Positions 24,965 through 32,745 of a stretch of 64,000 nucleotides of DNA are shown one piece after another. The notes under the pieces are model-generated. The model was given only the letters and a program-made list of their open reading frames with translations. It ran no database searches and was not told the origin of the DNA. Both the position numbers and the translations under genes were made by a program. The stretch comes from Sediminibacter sp. Hel_I_10 (GTDB lineage: Bacteria; Bacteroidota; Bacteroidia; Flavobacteriales; Flavobacteriaceae). How positions within the stretch are numbered: the stretch's first letter is position 1; every line of letters begins with the position of its first letter. The DNA is taken from the NCBI RefSeq assembly GCF_000688335.1, contig NZ_JHZX01000001.1, positions 3,596,001-3,660,000 on the forward strand, written 5' to 3'.

Positions 24965-25222
24965 TCAGTCGTAATGAAACCTGCATTTCGCAATTAATAT
25001 TTCTTCTTCTTTGTATTGATAAATTAGTCTATGCTCGCTATCGATTCGTCTCGACCAAAATCCAGCGTATTTGTGTTTTAGAGGTTCTGGTTTTCCAATT
25101 CCATCAAAAGGGTTTCGAGCAATATCTTTTAGAAGTTCATTTATTTTCTTTAGCTTTTTTTTGTCCGTCTTCTGCCAATACAAATAGTCTTCCCAAGACT
25201 CATCAACGAAAATATACTTCAT
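24965..25222 (-). CDS. yoeB: YoeB-family mRNA interferase toxin
   Basis: The 85 residues match YoeB: WEDYLYWQ near the N-terminus, PLKHKYAGFWSRRIDSEHRL in the core, and the terminal CRFHYD. The C-terminal His and Tyr with the core Arg and Glu are the catalytic residues of this RelE-fold ribosome-dependent RNase. The gene starts one base after the antitoxin stop, so translation is coupled. The whole operon interrupts a LytTR gene, which is consistent with horizontal acquisition. Confidence 0.93.
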   Translation of the reverse strand: MKYIFVDESWEDYLYWQKTDKKKLKKINELLKDIARNPFDGIGKPEPLKHKYAGFWSRRIDSEHRLIYQYKEEEILIAKCRFHYD

Positions 25223-25223
25223 T

Positions 25224-25478
25224 TTAGTTTTCGATTAAGTCTTTATTAAAGGTCGTTCCGTTTTTCAGTTTGTCAATTGCAGAATCTAATCTTAATTCAT
25301 TTTTTCGAGAAGACAATTCGTGATTTGTAGCCATCAGAGAATTGTATTCTTGCAAAGACATAACTACAATTCCAGAATCCTTTCCACGATTTATAATTAA
25401 AGTTTCAAAGTTCTTTACAACCCGGTCTAAGTACGTTTTAATATCTTTTCTAAAATCAGAAACAGTTGTTATTTGCAT
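25224..25478 (-). CDS. yefM: YefM-family (Phd/YefM) antitoxin
   Basis: I start it at the ATG at 25478 (MQITTVSDFRKDIKTYLDRV), giving 84 residues. An earlier in-frame start at 25514 would place the operator inside the gene. The N-terminal Phd/YefM fold is visible in TVSDFRKDIKTYLDRV and NRGKDSGIVVMSLQEYNSLM; the C-terminal tail is charged and should wrap YoeB. It is expected to repress its own operon by binding the two TGTACA sites immediately upstream. Confidence 0.92.
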   Translation of the reverse strand: MQITTVSDFRKDIKTYLDRVVKNFETLIINRGKDSGIVVMSLQEYNSLMATNHELSSRKNELRLDSAIDKLKNGTTFNKDLIEN

Positions 25479-25495
25479 AATATTATATTTTATGA

Positions 25496-25513
25496 TGTAC
25501 AAAAATATGTACA
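25496..25513. promoter_or_regulatory. Candidate YefM operator: two TGTACA palindromes
   Basis: TGTACA occurs at 25496-25501 and 25508-25513, centres 12 bases apart, 17 bases upstream of the yefM ATG. The same core occurs in the paired palindromes of the Escherichia coli yefM-yoeB operator. Confidence 0.65.
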
Positions 25514-25537
25514 AAAAATGATTTAGGCAATTTTTTT

Positions 25538-25740
25538 TCGTAAAGCTTGCAAAGCAATAATAAAGGGTCTATGGACGCCCAAAAACTGGTCTTGAGGTAA
25601 TGTTGCCTCAATGGCAATCATGGTTTTTCCTTAAAGTCTCATTTATCACTGTCCTTTTTGGATCCTTCGTCTTTTTAATTTCAAGACTTGGCATCATGAT
25701 TTTGAGATCACAATTATCGGCAGAATCACAGATGGAATAA
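25538..25740 (-). pseudogene. LytTR response regulator remnant upstream of the cassette
   Basis: On the minus strand this encodes LEIKKTKDPKRTVINETLRK, then after a +1 shift in an A5 run TMIAIEATLPQDQFLGVHRP and FIIALQAL. The NETL...LP..QF..VHR pattern is the middle of a LytTR DNA-binding domain, and its C-terminus is on the other side of the toxin-antitoxin cassette. The receiver domain is not recognisable further upstream. Confidence 0.6.
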
Positions 25741-25752
25741 AACAAATTTCAC

Positions 25753-25799
25753 AAAAAAAAGCGGAACAGAAATTTTATACATCTGTTCCGCTTTTTTTT
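25753..25799 (-). terminator. Bidirectional-looking terminator after the S1/P1 nuclease gene
   Basis: A 10-bp perfect stem GCGGAACAGA/TCTGTTCCGC with an 11-base loop is flanked by A8 on the left and T8 on the right. It lies directly after the nuclease stop at 25802. Confidence 0.85.
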
Positions 25800-25801
25800 G
25801 T

Positions 25802-26584
25802 TTAGAAAATGTCGTTTAAAACTTTTGCTAAGCGAATGCCCGCCTTTTGCATTTGCAGCCGTGCCACATCTAAATATTTGAATGAATATTCAGACTTTAG
25901 GTGATCCCCTTCCTTAACATTTTGATAGACATCATTGGTGAGTTTGTGGGTCTCTGCAATCCAATCTAAAATGTCGCCTTCTTGTAGGTCTTCAATTTCG
26001 GCTTTAGAAAGAAAAAATGCATTATCCGATAATTCAGAATAGCTCATATCATAGCTATCAATCATTTTAGAGTCCCAAACGCTATGCATGTTGGTATCTC
26101 GGTAATTCCATTTCACGTCAAGATCATTACCGCCGCGATCCTCTTTTAGACCTAAATGCATGGGTTGGTGCAGGTCGCCTATAAGATGAATCAACATTTT
26201 TAAATAAAAGGTTTTATCTGTTTGGGAGGCCTTATCATCGGTAAGTATTTGTTTGCAGTAGTTAATACCAGTAAAGAGATCACCTTCAGGATTTTTATCG
26301 GCCGCTTCATAGGTAGAGTCTAAAGGCATATTGAGATAATGCCATGGTTTAAATTGGTCGTAACTATGGTCAAACTTAATCTCATCAGCATAAGTTGCTG
26401 TTAGAGCCAATGACTGGTGGCCCAATAAGAAGTTGATCTGTTTCTTGGTGTCTTTATCCAAGTATTGCTCTGCAATGGCACCAACAACACGATGCCCCGT
26501 TTTGCCCCAAGTAGGATTGGTATTGGCATGAGACACATAAAAAAATGAGATAAAAAGTAATAGGATTACAGGTTTTGAGGTCAT
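25802..26584 (-). CDS. S1/P1 family nuclease
   Basis: A 20-residue signal peptide ending before NTNPTWGKTGHRVVG exposes the N-terminal Trp/His region that, with later His and Asp residues (IHLIGDLHQPMHLG, GGNDLDV), binds the three zinc ions of this family. These enzymes degrade single-stranded DNA and RNA and remove 3'-phosphates. The 260-residue length is typical. Secretion suggests nutrient scavenging of nucleic acids. A strong terminator follows. Confidence 0.9.
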   Translation of the reverse strand: MTSKPVILLLFISFFYVSHANTNPTWGKTGHRVVGAIAEQYLDKDTKKQINFLLGHQSLALTATYADEIKFDHSYDQFKPWHYLNMPLDSTYEAADKNPEGDLFTGINYCKQILTDDKASQTDKTFYLKMLIHLIGDLHQPMHLGLKEDRGGNDLDVKWNYRDTNMHSVWDSKMIDSYDMSYSELSDNAFFLSKAEIEDLQEGDILDWIAETHKLTNDVYQNVKEGDHLKSEYSFKYLDVARLQMQKAGIRLAKVLNDIF

Positions 26585-26659
26585 ACTATAAATTTGAGGG
26601 TTATACTGAGTTTACGGTTCCATTTAAATCAATAATAGATAAAAGCAATGCTGTGGTTA

Positions 26660-28021
26660 TTAGCGTTTGTTCCGCTTGTTATAATTTTTGTCACCACGAG
26701 TTTTTGGTTTTTTATACTTGGCTTCTATTTTGGCTTTGTAGCTGCCGCCAAGATTCTCTTTTCGGTTCTTTTCCTTTTTCTCATGATAGGCTTCACCATC
26801 ACTATCATGTTTACCTGGTTTGATGGGGTTGTTGCGCTCTTTTATTTGAGGACGCTCTTCGGCAATAAGTTCTTTAGAAATTTCAACCGCTTCTGGAATC
26901 TCCAGTACCTCAATCTCCTCGTGCATATAGGCTTCAATCAGTTCTATAAACGGCTGTTCTTTTTCTGTGGAAAAAGTAATGGAATGTCCCTGCTGTTCTG
27001 CACGTCCTGTTCTACCAATACGGTGCATGTAATTTTCTGGATAGTTGGGCGTATCAAAATTGATCACATGACTCACATTTTCAATATCCAAACCACGAGC
27101 CATAACATCTGTAGCAATCAAAATTCTGTTTTCTCCAGCTCTAAATTGTTCGATGCTTCGCAATCTATAATTCTGGGTCTTATTGGAATGAATGATACAC
27201 GCTTCAGAAGGATATAGGGCCTCAACAGATTCAAACAACAAATCGGCCATTTTTTTAAAGGCAACAAATACCAATACTTTATGGTAGCTTTCTTTATCCC
27301 TAAGCAAATGATCTAACAAATTGACCTTGGTGTAAAAATTAGGGACGTCATAGCGTTCCTGATGTATGTTATGCAACGGTGTTCCAGATACCGCAATCGT
27401 AATGCGTTCTGGTTTGATGAAAAAGTCTGAAATTAGGGCATCAACGTCGTCTGTCATGGTCGCAGAAAACATGATATTCTGTCTGCGCTCTGGTAAAACG
27501 TCAAAAATGTTAAGCAACTGGTGTCTAAAACCAAGATCAAGCATCACATCTACCTCGTCAATCACCAATTTTTGGATGGATTTTAATTGAAGTACATGGC
27601 TTACGGCCAAATCAAACAACCGACCGGGTGTGGCCACAATAATATCCTGACCTTGTGCTACTGCTTGTTTTTGGGTATTGATATTGGTACCACCATAAAC
27701 ACCTAAGACGCGCACATTGATATATGCGGCCAGTTTTTCTATTTCATCTACGACCTGTACAACCAGCTCACGGGTTGGCACAAGAATTAGTATTCTTGGG
27801 TTTTCTTGCTTAGAAAATTTTAAGTGCCTTAAGATGGGTAACATGTAGGCAAAGGTTTTACCTGTACCCGTTTGCGCAATGCCCACCATGTCTTTGCCAG
27901 AGGCAACAACATTAAAAGCTTGCGATTGAATAGGGGTAGGGCGCTCAAAACCTAAATCGCCTAAAGCATTGTATAAAGGCGTGTTGAGATTTAAGTCTTG
28001 AAAGGTGGGTTGCTGTTCCAT
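26660..28021 (-). CDS. DEAD/DEAH-box RNA helicase (motif II DEVD)
   Basis: The 453 residues contain a Q motif (FERPTPIQSQA), motif I AQTGTGKT (49-56), PTRELV, TPGRLFDL, motif II IDEVDVMLD, SAT, and the C-terminal RecA domain with LIATDVMARGLDI and HRIGRTGR. The canonical DEAD box reads DEVD, a tolerated variant. The Lys/Arg-rich tail from about residue 395 probably adds RNA binding. It likely acts in RNA decay or ribosome assembly. Confidence 0.93.
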   Translation of the reverse strand: MEQQPTFQDLNLNTPLYNALGDLGFERPTPIQSQAFNVVASGKDMVGIAQTGTGKTFAYMLPILRHLKFSKQENPRILILVPTRELVVQVVDEIEKLAAYINVRVLGVYGGTNINTQKQAVAQGQDIIVATPGRLFDLAVSHVLQLKSIQKLVIDEVDVMLDLGFRHQLLNIFDVLPERRQNIMFSATMTDDVDALISDFFIKPERITIAVSGTPLHNIHQERYDVPNFYTKVNLLDHLLRDKESYHKVLVFVAFKKMADLLFESVEALYPSEACIIHSNKTQNYRLRSIEQFRAGENRILIATDVMARGLDIENVSHVINFDTPNYPENYMHRIGRTGRAEQQGHSITFSTEKEQPFIELIEAYMHEEIEVLEIPEAVEISKELIAEERPQIKERNNPIKPGKHDSDGEAYHEKKEKNRKENLGGSYKAKIEAKYKKPKTRGDKNYNKRNKR

Positions 28022-28070
28022 TTGGCAAAAGTACTATTATAAACTATCGAATACTATCTACTCATCAGGT

Positions 28071-28965
28071 TTATTTTAGCATACTGGTAACTTGGGACTC
28101 CCAATTATCAGAGGTTTCTGTCCAATCTGTAGTCACTTCGTAAAGCAGGAGATCTTGTTTTTCTGTGGGATTGTATATTGGTCCAACAGCTAGGGTGTAA
28201 GATTTAGATTCATTTTCTTCGCCCAAATATTTGGCCGATGCTCCAATATAAATTTCTCCATCAATTTCTATATTCCCTAACAAGGATATGGTATAACCAT
28301 ATTCAACTATACTTTCCATATAGTTTTCAATAGATAGTTTCGCAAAATTTTCTTTTTCTAAGAACACCTTGGGTATTTTAAAGATTTTTCCAACGTCATA
28401 ATAGGCTTTCATAACGTCAAATCTTGAAGTAGTATTTTGATATAGACTGTCTAAAACATCATTTTGAATGGACAAATTACTTTTGATTCGAGCTATTACA
28501 GCATTGGTTTTAAGCCATAAATTATCGTTTTGGTCTAATATTTCCTCAGTAAAATAATCAGTAATGCTGTCATTTTGATAATGGGGCATTAAGGACAAAT
28601 AACTAAGAACGCCCTGGGTGTTTTGATAATTGTAAGAGGTAGTGTCTTTATCATCTTCAATATAACTTGTAAGATCCTGCTGGGCATATTGAAAAAATAT
28701 AGTCGAAATCATATTGAGGATCATTAGGTTGATGTTCTTTTTCAGAAAGCGTGCTTGCTATGATGTCTAACACAGAATCTCTGAAATCATCTATTTTAAT
28801 GAGTTCTATAAACCTCAGGATTAGCTTGCCACATAAATTCGGTTTTATTTTTTACCGAAGTGATGTTGCACAACTCAGCACCTTCTAGGTTTTATTTTGA
28901 TTTGCAAGTAGTCGTTACGTAGAGTAAGCATGTTATTTCATTTTTCGGAAATATACAATTCAAAT
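28071..28965 (-). pseudogene. Decayed lipoprotein-like gene with several frameshifts
   Basis: The longest intact frame is 28071-28724 (217 residues from DLTSYIEDDKD to the end). Coding-like sequence continues upstream in other frames: KTEFMWQANPEV, then IELIKIDDFRDSVLDI and STLSEKEHQPNDPQYDFDY, joined by +1 shifts at a T3 near 28811 and a six-base T run (28692-28697 on the plus strand). Further upstream, TTCKSK then a stop and NLEGAELCNITS suggest a lost signal peptide. No known family is recognised. Confidence 0.6.
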
Positions 28966-28986
28966 TTTTTATTTTGTGATATTTTG

Positions 28987-29015
28987 TCCTACAAGGTTTC
29001 AAAAACCTTGTAGGA
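28987..29015. repeat. Perfect 13-bp inverted repeat (TCCTACAAGGTTT hairpin)
   Basis: TCCTACAAGGTTT pairs perfectly with AAACCTTGTAGGA around a three-base loop (CAA). There is no T-run after it on either strand, so it looks more like a repeated palindromic element than a terminator. Confidence 0.7.
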
Positions 29016-29080
29016 GATTAGCATATTTATTTACTAGAAAAATATTCTTTGACGCTATTAACACAAATGATTATTGCTTT

Positions 29081-29756
29081 TTATAATAATACTGTGAATC
29101 CAAAGTAGAGACTCGATGTACTAAAATTGAAGCCAAAAGAATTACTATTTCGATTTTCTGTATTTGGTTTATCAGAAGCATTAAACTCTTCATTAATATT
29201 GTTATAACCGAGGGATCCAAAATTAGCGTGCACTAAAAATTTGTTCGTGAGTCTATAATTTATTCCTGGTCTTATAATGATAGAAAAGTTTTCTCTTCTA
29301 GTGTCGCTATTAAAATCAGTATTAGTATTTTCAGAGTTAGAATTGCCTCTTGAAAATCCAGTTTCGGCAGCTAAATGCAATGCTAGTTTTTTGCTTACAG
29401 GAAGAAACTTCTTTGCGTAGGCAAGAATACCGTAAGAATTGGATTTCGAAAAAATCGTATTCGTATTTGATTCATTTATAATCTCTCTGTCATATTTTGA
29501 GTAATTATAAGAAAGACCTAAACCTAAAATTAAATTATCATTAAGCGCATATCCAATTTTAGGTGCAATACTAAAATTGAAGGTGTTGTTATCATAATCA
29601 GTTGAATTGTTGTTGTCATCATCATTTCTCAGATTTAAACTAAGATCACCTGCAATATTCCATGTGCCTTTTTTCAATTAAAAAATTTTCGTTTTGTTCT
29701 TGACAAAAAATTAAGCTGGTAAATAAAAACATTACTACTGTAATTGATACTTTCAT
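29081..29756 (-). pseudogene. Outer membrane beta-barrel protein split by a +1 frameshift
   Basis: The main frame (29081-29677) encodes ~198 residues of alternating strands typical of an eight-stranded OmpA/OmpW-type barrel, ending in SSLYFGFTVLL with an aromatic-rich last strand. It has no signal peptide. Reading on upstream, an ATG at 29756 opens a clear signal peptide (VSITVVMFLFTSLIFCQEQ) in a different frame. Removing one base from the six-base A run (29669-29674) joins them as FLIEKGTWNIAG. The gene is therefore off, phase-variable or mis-sequenced. Confidence 0.7.
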
Positions 29757-29910
29757 AATTAGAGTGTTTAACTTGTTAGTAATTTTTTGTGAATCAATAG
29801 TTGTGCCTAAACATTATTAATCAAAAAAAATTCCTTTTTAAAATACTTCAGTGTCGAAATAACTTTCTCCCAATTTTTTATTTCGGTAAATTGCAGCAAT
29901 TATTTTTCTA

Positions 29911-31215
29911 TTGAGGACAGTACAAATTCATCAGCCTAAAAACATTGAGAACTTTAAGCAAAACCTATTGCTTTGGAGCCAACAGTTCAATGAGGTACTG
30001 TGGTTAGATGGCAATGCTTATGACCTGATGAACTCAAAGTATGACGCTGTTTTGGCGGTAGATGCACTCACAGTAATTCAAACCGATGCCTATGGCGCAT
30101 TTGAACAGTTAAAGGAATTTCAAACGATTACGAAAGATTGGATCTTTGGATATTTGTCTTATGATTTAAAGAATGATGTCGAAAAATTAGCCTCAAAAAA
30201 TAAGGACAGGCTCCAATTTCCAGAACTGTTTTTCTTTCAACCCAAAAAACTCTTCCTTTTAAAAGGAGACACTTTAGAAGTACAGTATCTCAATCTCGTG
30301 GCCGATGAATGGCAGCAAGATCTTGTTGCTATTGAGGCACAAGAGGTAAACCTGAAACATGCTTCAAAGGCTAACATCAACATACAGCCGCGTATTAAAA
30401 AGCAGGATTATCTTTTAAAGGTAGAGGAGATGCTCACCCACATTCATCGTGGCGATATTTATGAAGCTAATTTTTGCATGGAGTTTTTTGCAGAAGCAGC
30501 TGAAATTAATCCGTTGGCCATATACCAAAGTCTCAATGCGATTTCTACGCCACCATTTGCCTCTTTTTTTAAGAATTATGATCAATTTGCAATGTCGGCA
30601 TCACCTGAGCGCTATATCAAGAAAGAAGGTTTAAAAGTGGCGTCGCAACCAATCAAAGGTACGGCAAGGCGGTCTTCAAATACCAATGAAGATCAATTAC
30701 TGAAACAACAGCTTTCCGAAGATATAAAAGAACGCAGTGAAAATGTAATGATTGTTGATCTGGTTCGTAATGACCTCTCCAAAACAGCGCTCAAAGGCAC
30801 CGTAACTGTAGAAGAGTTGTGTAAGGTGCATACCTTTAAGCAGGTGCATCAAATGATTTCTACGGTGAGCTCTCAAATAGGCCCAGACGTTCATCCCATT
30901 GATGTGCTACGAACAACGTTTCCTATGGGCAGCATGACCGGCGCTCCCAAAATCTCGGCAATGACTATTATTGAGGCCTTAGAAGAGAGCAAGCGCGGAC
31001 TCTATTCTGGAGCCATGGGCTACATCACGCCAGAAGGCGATTTTGATTTTAGTGTGGTGATTCGCAGTATACTTTATAATGCCTATGAGAACTATGTGTC
31101 ATATACAGTGGGAAGCGCCATCACTTCTAAGAGTGATCCTGAAAAAGAGTTTGAGGAATGTCTATTGAAAGCCAAGGCTATGCGCGAAGTCTTGGAGAAC
31201 AGTTCCGTTCTTTAA
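29911..31215 (+). CDS. pabB: Aminodeoxychorismate/anthranilate synthase component I family (PabB-like)
   Basis: This 434-residue chorismate-binding enzyme starts at TTG. Signatures are IHRGDIYEANFCMEF, ASPERYIK, the substrate loop PIKGTARRSSN, IVDLVRNDLSK, and the C-terminal FPMGSMTGAPKISAM and YSGAMGYI. The PIKGT motif (Lys) favours aminodeoxychorismate synthase, for folate, over anthranilate synthase. No glutamine amidotransferase subunit is adjacent. tilS follows at 31379, a pairing seen in many flavobacteria. Confidence 0.88.
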   Translation: MRTVQIHQPKNIENFKQNLLLWSQQFNEVLWLDGNAYDLMNSKYDAVLAVDALTVIQTDAYGAFEQLKEFQTITKDWIFGYLSYDLKNDVEKLASKNKDRLQFPELFFFQPKKLFLLKGDTLEVQYLNLVADEWQQDLVAIEAQEVNLKHASKANINIQPRIKKQDYLLKVEEMLTHIHRGDIYEANFCMEFFAEAAEINPLAIYQSLNAISTPPFASFFKNYDQFAMSASPERYIKKEGLKVASQPIKGTARRSSNTNEDQLLKQQLSEDIKERSENVMIVDLVRNDLSKTALKGTVTVEELCKVHTFKQVHQMISTVSSQIGPDVHPIDVLRTTFPMGSMTGAPKISAMTIIEALEESKRGLYSGAMGYITPEGDFDFSVVIRSILYNAYENYVSYTVGSAITSKSDPEKEFEECLLKAKAMREVLENSSVL

Positions 31216-31366
31216 GAAAATGCCACTTTGCTTTATTTTAGGCGATGTGTTTACCAGAAACATAACTCAAGGCACTATTTTTAGCATTGAATAATAGCTC
31301 AACCACACTTGCAAGTTCCATTTTCTAATTTTACCAACTTAGCGCCACTTAATATCCAAATTTCAA

Positions 31367-31374
31367 TAACTTTG
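31367..31374 (+). promoter_or_regulatory. TAACTTTG box abutting the tilS start
   Basis: TAACTTTG matches the Bacteroidota -7 consensus TAnnTTTG and ends four bases before the GTG start of tilS. No clear TTG -33 element is visible. If used, the message would be essentially leaderless. Confidence 0.3.
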
Positions 31375-31378
31375 AAAC

Positions 31379-32698
31379 GTGCGCAATCGTTTTGAAGATT
31401 ATATAAAAAAGAAGTTGAGTTTTCTTGAAGAAAGCAAACTGCTCATTGCCATTTCTGGCGGATTGGATAGTGTGGTGCTCACGCAGTTGTGCCATAGTTT
31501 AGGCTTGGACTTTGCTCTGGCCCATTGTAATTTTAATCTCCGCGGAACAGAGAGCGATGAAGATGAAGCCTTTGTCTCAGAATTGGCAGACCATCTTGAC
31601 GTGGAGCTTTTTATACAACATTTCGAAACGGAAGTCTATGCCAAAAATCAAAAGCTCTCCATTCAAATGGCAGCGAGAGCCTTGCGTTATGACTGGTTTT
31701 CTCAATTGGCACACGATTTAAGTTTTGATTACATCTTGACCGCCCATCATGCCGATGATAATCTTGAAACGGTGCTAATCAATCTTACCAGAGGTACCGG
31801 TTTAACTGGTTTAATGGGAATTCCAGAAGTCAATGAGAGACTTGTTAGGCCATTGTTGCCCTTTTCTAGGGAGCAATTAGAAGCCTATGCCCGATCAAAT
31901 CAGTTGAAATGGAGAGAAGATAGCAGCAATGCGTCTCACAAATACCTTCGGAATAAACTGAGACATCAAGTCATTCCTATTCTAAAGGACCTCAACAGTG
32001 ACCTTCTTGAAAACTTTAAAACAACCTTAGAGAATCTAGGTGATACTGCAGACATCGTAGAAGAGAGCTTAAATGCGGTAGCAAAACGCGCTATTGAAAC
32101 CATGGATGAGCATCAAGTACATTTTAAGGTTTCAGAATTTAAAAAAGTCAACAACCCAAAAGCATACCTCTATGAAATGTTTAAGGCCTACGGCTTTTCA
32201 GCTTGGGATGATGTGGTTGCTTTGCTTGATGCCCAATCGGGTAAATATGTACTGTCTGACACGCACCGATTGCTTAAGGACAGAACGCACCTCATTTTAA
32301 CCTCCCGAGAAGATTCCGAAGCAACACAAACAACGCTACTTGTTGAAAAAAATGATAACAACATCGTATTACCCATAGGCACATTAGTGTTTGAAAAGGT
32401 AGAAGGTGTTGGAGAAGCTCATGACAATTGCATTTTTGTAGATCAGGATAAACTCGAGTTCCCGTTAAGCGTAAGACCATGGGAGCAAGGGGACTATTTC
32501 CGACCATTTGGGATGAAAGGGAAGAAGAAACTTAGTAAATTCTTTAAGGACGAAAAATTATCCTTGGTAGAGAAAGAACACACTTGGGTGTTGTGCTCTG
32601 CAACAGACGTGGTTTGGGTCCTTGGGCGACGAGCAGATGATCGTTTTAAAGTCACGAAAGCCACCAAGCACATCTTAAAAATGAAAGTCATAAAGTAG
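31379..32698 (+). CDS. tilS: tRNA(Ile)-lysidine synthetase
   Basis: TilS modifies C34 of the AUA-reading tRNA-Ile with lysine, an essential step. The 439 residues start at GTG and carry the PP-loop SGGLDS (26-31), HCNFNLRG, and the C-terminal substrate-binding domain with VRPWEQGDYFRPFGMKGKKKLSKFFKDEK. The length matches the long form of the family. It is 163 bases after pabB. Confidence 0.94.
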   Translation: MRNRFEDYIKKKLSFLEESKLLIAISGGLDSVVLTQLCHSLGLDFALAHCNFNLRGTESDEDEAFVSELADHLDVELFIQHFETEVYAKNQKLSIQMAARALRYDWFSQLAHDLSFDYILTAHHADDNLETVLINLTRGTGLTGLMGIPEVNERLVRPLLPFSREQLEAYARSNQLKWREDSSNASHKYLRNKLRHQVIPILKDLNSDLLENFKTTLENLGDTADIVEESLNAVAKRAIETMDEHQVHFKVSEFKKVNNPKAYLYEMFKAYGFSAWDDVVALLDAQSGKYVLSDTHRLLKDRTHLILTSREDSEATQTTLLVEKNDNNIVLPIGTLVFEKVEGVGEAHDNCIFVDQDKLEFPLSVRPWEQGDYFRPFGMKGKKKLSKFFKDEKLSLVEKEHTWVLCSATDVVWVLGRRADDRFKVTKATKHILKMKVIK

Positions 32699-32745
32699 AA
32701 TAGGGCTCGGTTTAAGAGCTTTATTTTTTCTGAATAAAAGCATAC

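Larger units (their letters stand above)
24832..25537 (-). mobile_element. YefM-YoeB cassette inserted in a LytTR regulator gene
   Basis: About 706 bases separate the two halves of a LytTR domain. The insert holds the yefM-yoeB operon with its operator and, just after the yoeB stop, a structured inverted repeat (24834-24943). This gene-plus-folded-tail arrangement resembles an integron gene cassette or a small non-autonomous element. I see no transposase or canonical attC core sites, so the mechanism is unknown. Confidence 0.5.

Noticed and set aside
26648-27217. 189-codon open frame on the plus strand
   Set aside because: It lies fully antisense to the well-supported DEAD-box helicase gene and shows no protein-like motif.
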